Source: Anniella stebbinsi
Lineage: Eukaryota; Chordata; Lepidosauria; Squamata; Anniellidae
Length of the DNA: 64,000 nucleotides
Direction of reading: 5' to 3'
Assembly (NCBI GenBank): GCA_029215795.1
Contig: JARDYH010000005.1
Coordinates: forward strand, 164,697,814-164,761,813
A program made the translations under genes and the position numbers. Below the pieces are notes generated by a model. That model saw only the letters and a list, made by a program, of their open reading frames with translations. It was not told the DNA's origin and made no database searches. This document shows, one piece after another, positions 59,270-64,000 of this stretch. Every line of letters begins with the position of its first letter. Position 1 is the stretch's first letter.

Positions 59270-59690
59270 CAGTCAGTCAGTCAGTAAATTTTATTGTATA
59301 TAGCCACCAGCCATTTATACACTTCTCATATAGAATAGCTGATTTGGGAGACCATCCATTGGCCATCAGGTCCAATCCCCTGCTCAATACAGGAATCCAC
59401 CTCAAAGCATCCCTGACAGATGGCCATCCAGCTGCCTCTTGAATGCCTTCAGTGTGGGAAAGCCCATGACCTCCCCAGGTCATTGGTTCCATTGTCTTAT
59501 TGCTCTAACAGTCAGGATGTTTTTCCTGATGTCCAGCTTCCTGTAACCTGAGCCCATTATTCCACGTCCTGCACTCTGGGATGATCGAGAAGAGATTCTG
59601 GCCCTCCTCTGTGTAGCAACCCCCTCAAGTCCTTGAAGATGTCTCTCCTCAGTCTTCTCAAGGCTAAACATGCCTGTATAATAGTTGTAG
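59270..59690 (-). mobile_element. CR1-like LINE 3' fragment, unit 2 only
   Basis: Reversed CR1-type landmarks: CATCCAGCTGCCTCTTGAAT, CAGTCAGGATGTTTTTCCTG, CAACCCCCTCAAGTCCTTGA, CTCAGTCTTCTCAAGGCTAA. Absent from unit 1. Confidence 0.7.
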
Positions 59691-59746
59691 AATTTTCTGC
59701 CTCAGAAGCCAAAATAACACAACTGGGCTTGGGTACATTCTAGTAT

Positions 59747-60235
59747 AGCTAGAGTGACAAGATACAAAAGTTCCTGCAGCTTTAACTGTTGTGATGAAGA
59801 GGGAATTTCACCAGGTGCTGCATGCATACAAATGACACCTGTTGAAATTTCCTTTTTCTATACAACTGTTAAAGATACAGGAGCCCTGTCCTCTTTTCCA
59901 TATGGTCACTCTAGAATGGAGTCTCAAGGAGAAGAGCCTCTAGTGTGGTGGCCCTTTCTCTTTGGAACTCCCCACCTCTGGAAGTCAGGCAGACGCCAAC
60001 ACTATGCTACTTCCGCCTCGTCCTGAAAACAACTCTTTTCCAGGAAGCATTCCTCAACTGACCAGCTATTGTTTTTATTGGTTCTTTGTTTTGCATTGAA
60101 CAATTTTAATTTGCTGTTTTCAATCGTCTTTCTTTTTTTCTGTTTTATTCCTATGTGCACTGCTCCAGAATCTATTTTAGCTATAGAGTGGTATATAAAT
60201 ATTGTTAATAATAATAATAATAATAATAATAATTC
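59747..60235 (+). mobile_element. F2a half MITE followed by LINE 3' end
   Basis: 59747-59913 is a single F2a arm ending CATATGGTCACTCTA. 59915-60235 is a LINE C-terminal/3' relic (CTTTGGAACTCCCCACCTCT, TATAGAGTGGTATATAAATA) with about 10 AAT units. Confidence 0.65.
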
Positions 60236-60239
60236 ATGG

Positions 60240-60945
60240 AGAGATCTACCAGTCGATCAGAAGCTACCAGCCTAATCCTGCTAAGAGCATGCTCATGTTT
60301 GTCAAGAAGTCTAAAAAAGCCCCAATGCATTTAATTTAATTTCTAAATGGAACTTTCCTTCCTAAATCATAAAATCCTTATGGAACCAAAAGAACCGGTT
60401 AAAATAAAGAAATGATATAATCCCCGGTTAAAATTCCAGTTAAAATAAATTAATTATATAATCCCCAATGTGTGTGTGTAATAACACCCTCCTGCCATTC
60501 ATACAATTTTGTAAGACCCTGGGACTCTTTTTTTGGAGGCCACTAATGCCTCTTGCGTTCCAAGAATGATATGTAGGAGTAGTCCCAGCTTACCCAAAAA
60601 AAGGCGTACTTGCATCACCCTGGAAAACCCTTCAGTTCAACACATGCTTTGAATGACTTTTCATGCTTTGGTTTATGAATATGTACTCTCCAAGTCATGG
60701 TTGGGCAACAAAACAAAGGCAAGGATGGGCAGGAAGGAGAGAAAGTGGAGAGGTTAAGTAAGAAGATGTTTTTTAAAAATAGAATCAAACTGTGTACAAA
60801 CTGTGATTTAGGATTATTATAGCACCTTTGAACGCAATGAGGAAAAAATCCAGTGTTTGTGTCACTAGTAAGTACAAACTAAAAGATTCCCAGATCAACA
60901 CTGTCTGTGTCCCCCTCCCCATCCCGCTTCCTCGTTCTTAGGGAT
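60240..60945. other. No gene or named repeat recognised
   Basis: AT-rich sequence before the gypsy LTR; I see nothing to annotate. Confidence 0.4.
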
Positions 60946-60949
60946 GAGT

Positions 60950-61249
60950 GGGGTATACAGGAAACAACACCAGCACCAGATTACTTCAACTCTACAGTTA
61001 TTTATTATAACTCACAACAACACAGAGTAACAATCTTTGACTTGTAAGAAGAGCATGAAGAACTGAACAACTGTAACTCACAGAGTCATGTAGGCCGAGG
61101 CTTCTCCTGGGCCTCTCAGGAAGTTATGCCGGCTCAACTGTTCCTAGTGACTGCTGCTCAGAAGCAAAAACATTCCCTTCTATTTCTCTCACTTAGCCTG
61201 CTAACATTGAGACTTCTGGGTTCTCCTCGTAACAAGGCAGTACACAACA
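60950..61249 (-). mobile_element. Candidate LTR of the Ty3/gypsy element
   Basis: On the minus strand, a purine tract GGAGAAGGGG (61259-61250) is followed at once by TGTTGTGTACTGCC, the expected TG start of a 3' LTR. An AATAAA reads at 61006-61001 inside. The far end near 60950 (a CA) is not fixed because no second LTR is in view. Confidence 0.5.
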
Positions 61250-61499
61250 CCCCTTCTCCATAGGCAGAGTAGTCATTCATTCAAGATGGGTGACTTTGCA
61301 CCTGCTGCAGTCTCCCAGTAGGACTTAACTCCAGAGTGGCCTTGACTGAAACCTCATGCTCTTCCGCTGGTAGCCCAGTTATGTTGTTTTCACTTCCTGG
61401 AGATGGTGCAGAGGAGTTTGTATTTATAGGGACAGAGTGGTACAACTCAGCAGAGTCTGTGACGAATGGCTGTGGGTGTCATAATTTGTGTAATTTTCA

Positions 61500-62600
61500 T
61501 TAAAGAATTGTTTTTATTATTATGTCCTTGCAAATCATCCTTATGACATCTCCAGAACTGCCCACCTACAGTCTGTACCTTATATGAAACCAGCTCTGTC
61601 AGCTCCACCACTGTGGATGGAACCTACTGTGGACCACCCCTATAGTTTCGAGCCAACAGTGGTTTCCATGGAGAAAAATTATGAAGCTTCCTGGATGTCA
61701 AAGTAGGCTACAGCAAGAGATCTTTATTAGACTGCAAATCTCTGGAAAGACCAGTGTGACATCCCATAAGAAGTTTGGCTGGGCTAGACCCAATAATACG
61801 ACATGGTGTAACATGCTGTGCAAACAAAAATCTTGCCAGTCTCGTCGGCCAGTCCCCTGCAACAGTTTCCTTCAAACCATTTGCTCTGTTTGCCTGTTGG
61901 CTCGAGGTCTGTAAGGTGTAGCAGTGATAGTCCTGATGAGATTGCAGTTGGCAAATTCTCTGAAAAGTACAGAGATGAAGGGTGCACCGTTATCTGAAAC
62001 TATTGTGTCTTGCATTCCATGAGTTCCAAAGATTTGATGGAGCACTGTTAAGGCAGCTGCTGATGTTAGGCCTTGGGTAATAGCAACTTCAAGATATTTT
62101 GAGAAAGAATCCAGAACAATTAGAAATGTTTTACCCTGAAAGGTCCAGCAAAATCAGAGTGGATGTGAGACCAACAATCATATCCAATGTTAGTCCTACT
62201 TAGAGTAAACCTACTGAAATGAATGGAATTTAAGTTGGTAATGACTAACATTAATTTCAATAGGTCTATTCTAAATAGGACTAACATTGGATACTATCTC
62301 AAAGTTTCTTGGCTATTTATCTTACACATACTGCATTCTTCCACTACTCTTTGCTATGTCTGCATCCATTCCAGGCCACCACATAACTTCTGGCCAATGT
62401 TTTCATCCACACGATACCTGAGTGCACAACACATAGAGTTCTCAGAATTATCCAGCATTGTGGTTCTGGAATCATGACCTGGGCTGACAGTTCATGCTGG
62501 CATTATGAAAATAGCTGGAGTTTTTTCAGCCAACCCCTTCATATCCAGCTGAGAACATGTGTCAGGGTAGGATCATTGGTTGTCAGCCTGGAAGTCTGTT
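61500..62600 (-). pseudogene. Ty3/gypsy pol integrase remnant
   Basis: Minus-strand reading, with frame shifts, shows the gypsy integrase order. First DPTLTHVLSWI and RVMIPEP; then the zinc-binding area (HSGIVWMKTLARSYV, WPGMDADIAK). The catalytic core follows: HSDFAGPF, LDSFSKYLEVAITQGLTS, FGTHGMQDTIVSDNGAPF, then RPRANRQTEQMV. Last comes a GPY-like tail (ARNYRGGP, ELVSYKVQTVGGQFWR). The D, D and E core residues are visible. It is dead: a TGA follows EQMV, there are at least two frameshifts, and a MITE interrupts it at 62181-62293. Confidence 0.8.
62181..62293. mobile_element. 113-bp palindromic MITE inside the gypsy integrase
   Basis: Ends TATCCAATGTTAGTCCTA and TAGGACTAACATTGGATA are perfect 18-bp complements, with a diverged complementary interior. 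Integrase homology stops on one side and resumes on the other. Confidence 0.8.
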
Positions 62601-63230
62601 CAGTCTGAAGAGGGGGTCCAGACATTGATTCCAACACTGATGGAGGGATTTATCACATTATCAGAGTCTGAACTTAGCTGTTGCAGGTTCAAGGATCTAA
62701 AAGTTCCAAGGTGGTCAACACAAATAGGAATCAGGCAGAATATAAGGACTCAACAGTCCAGGTAACACACAAAAGATCTCAAAGCAACACAGCAGACAAG
62801 GAGCAGGAAGAAAGAGAGTCAGAGTTCAGTCCAGAAGTACTCATGCCTGGAATCAGTCAAGGAAGCAATTCAGAGCCAATCTACACAGCAGATTTAATGC
62901 AGAGAGAGAGCACATTGGGGTCATTTGTGACAGATGATGCTGTTGCCAATTTGCAGCAATCCCGCAGCTTGCCTCTGGAAAAGGCACATCTTCGGAAAGT
63001 AGTTTTAGTGCATTATTTTTCCTGAAATTTAGCTCCACTGCAGTGTGTCTCGGCCCCTGCATTAAATCCTGAGCATGCTTATTTCTGTGACCTGGGTAAA
63101 GGGGTGGGGCAGCCCTTCCCCCCTTGTCTCTTTTTCCTCCCCCCCATTGCACAATAAATAACCTCCTTTTCCCATTCACAATAATGCTGCATCATTCACA
63201 ATAGTGGAGTAGTTGGCTTATATGTCATGC
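62601..63230. other. Unassigned sequence upstream (minus sense) of the gypsy remnant
   Basis: No reverse transcriptase or RNase H motif was recognised. A 114-codon plus-strand open frame (62681-63025) is Ser/Gln/Glu-rich without known motifs and is not called as a gene. Confidence 0.35.
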
Positions 63231-63236
63231 ACAATA

Positions 63237-63540
63237 AGGGGAAGGAAAGAGGATAGCCAGTAGCAAAAGCCTGAAAGTGGCATTTCACGGTATTGTTATT
63301 GCGACAGAATGAAAATTAAGAATATACAGAAGGGAAGGAGAACGGGCAACCAGTAGCAGGAGCCTGTAGCAGTGGCATTTCACAGTATTGTTACTGCAAT
63401 ACAATGAAAATGAATAATATACAGAGGGGAAGGAGCAACCAGTAGCAGGAGCTTGTAGCAGCAGCATTTCGCAGAATCGCTACTGTGATACAATGAAAAC
63501 TAAAGACTAGACAGAGGGGAAGGAGAAGGGGTAGCCAAAA
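63237..63540 (+). repeat. Minisatellite, about 93-bp unit, three full copies and a partial
   Basis: Units start near 63237, 63329, 63424 and 63515. Each has AGGGGAAGGAG, CCAGTAGCAGGAGC, GGCATTTCACAGTATTG and CAATGAAAAT. Reading frames through it are not conserved between units. Confidence 0.75.
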
Positions 63541-64000
63541 GCCAGGGCAAAGACAGGGCGGGGAGCAAGCCTCTCCCTTTCACTGAGCAGCATCACTGCA
63601 GTTGATGACACTAACTTCAACTGGTGGGATTCCACCCACCCTACCCCAAAGTAAGGTGGTTTAAAATGCTCCATGTGACTTGTGAACATGGTTTTTTAGG
63701 TAGTGTACATGCCACTTTGCTTGCTTTGTGTGCTGCTGATAGACCAAAGCCAATTTCATGATAATCTTGATGAAAGCTAAAAAGGCAAGTGAAACTGGAT
63801 TCAGGAAGGTCTGGTTGGTGTTGTTTCTCGCAACTCTCTCAGCGTTAAACTACTGTTTTTATGCAGATGCTGTCAGGGCCACACCCAAGCTTCAGTTGTG
63901 AACTATTAGTGACTGCAGCTGAAAAAATCCTTGTGAACATACTTCCATGTGCGAATAGACCTTGTCTCAGAAACACTCCTCTGGCTCAGTCTAGCACTCC
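63541..64000. other. No gene or named repeat recognised
   Basis: Window end; no coding motif or repeat family identified. Confidence 0.35.

Larger units (their letters stand above)
52420..59770 (+). repeat. Tandem segmental duplication, unit 2 (contains TNF copy 2)
   Basis: Matches unit 1 from the TNF promoter flank to about 59770. Unit 2 alone has about 210 bp of extra intron 1 sequence (54195-54405) and a CR1-like LINE fragment at 59270-59690. It lacks the unit 1 LINE tail of intron 3 and the insertion seen at 46650-47395. These differences show that the copies have evolved separately apart from the nearly identical 5' block. Confidence 0.9.

Overview
The window is nuclear DNA from a vertebrate, and most probably a squamate reptile (lizard). 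The genes have GT-AG introns and mammal-like TNF and TRAF exons. The repeats are lizard-like: tRNA-derived SINEs with a YMYS-type head resembling Sauria SINEs, CR1- and L2-like LINE 3' ends with (AATA)n/(ATT)n tails, many palindromic MITEs, and a Ty3/gypsy fragment. The species cannot be fixed from sequence alone. There are no bacterial genes, operons or CRISPR arrays.

Layout. 1-993 is a GC-rich foldback MITE. 2076-6260 (+) holds the last four visible coding exons of a TRAF-family adaptor: a RING remnant, one TRAF zinc finger, a short coiled coil and a full MATH/TRAF-C domain. Its 5' exons lie left of the window. 6.3-40 kb has no recognisable host gene; it is a dense mosaic of MITEs, SINEs, LINE ends and microsatellites. 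40.4-59.8 kb is a tandem duplication with a period of about 12 kb. Each copy carries a complete four-exon TNF (tumour necrosis factor) gene on the + strand: copy 1 is 41150-44865 and copy 2 is 53207-57062, each with TATA box, AU-rich 3' UTR and poly(A) signal. Between the copies (about 48.3-52.4 kb) are only repeats. 60.9-62.6 kb is a decayed Ty3/gypsy element on the minus strand (LTR, polypurine tract, integrase). The window ends in a short minisatellite and unassigned sequence.

Biology. TNF is a type II membrane cytokine that is released by proteolysis and signals as a trimer. TRAF proteins are cytoplasmic adaptors on TNF-receptor tails. A TRAF-like gene therefore lies about 35 kb upstream of a duplicated TNF ligand locus. 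Whether this linkage has functional meaning is inference. No LTA, LTB or other MHC class III gene was recognised.

Most notable points. Promoter, exon 1 and proximal intron 1 are nearly identical between the TNF copies, while the flanking sequence and exon 4 differ by several percent; this looks like a gene-conversion tract. The two proteins differ at 14 of 234 residues, five of them in one short loop. Copy 2 has a shorter AU-rich element. The TRAF protein is unusually compact. A family of GC-rich foldback elements carries repeated consensus 5' splice-site sequences on both strands.
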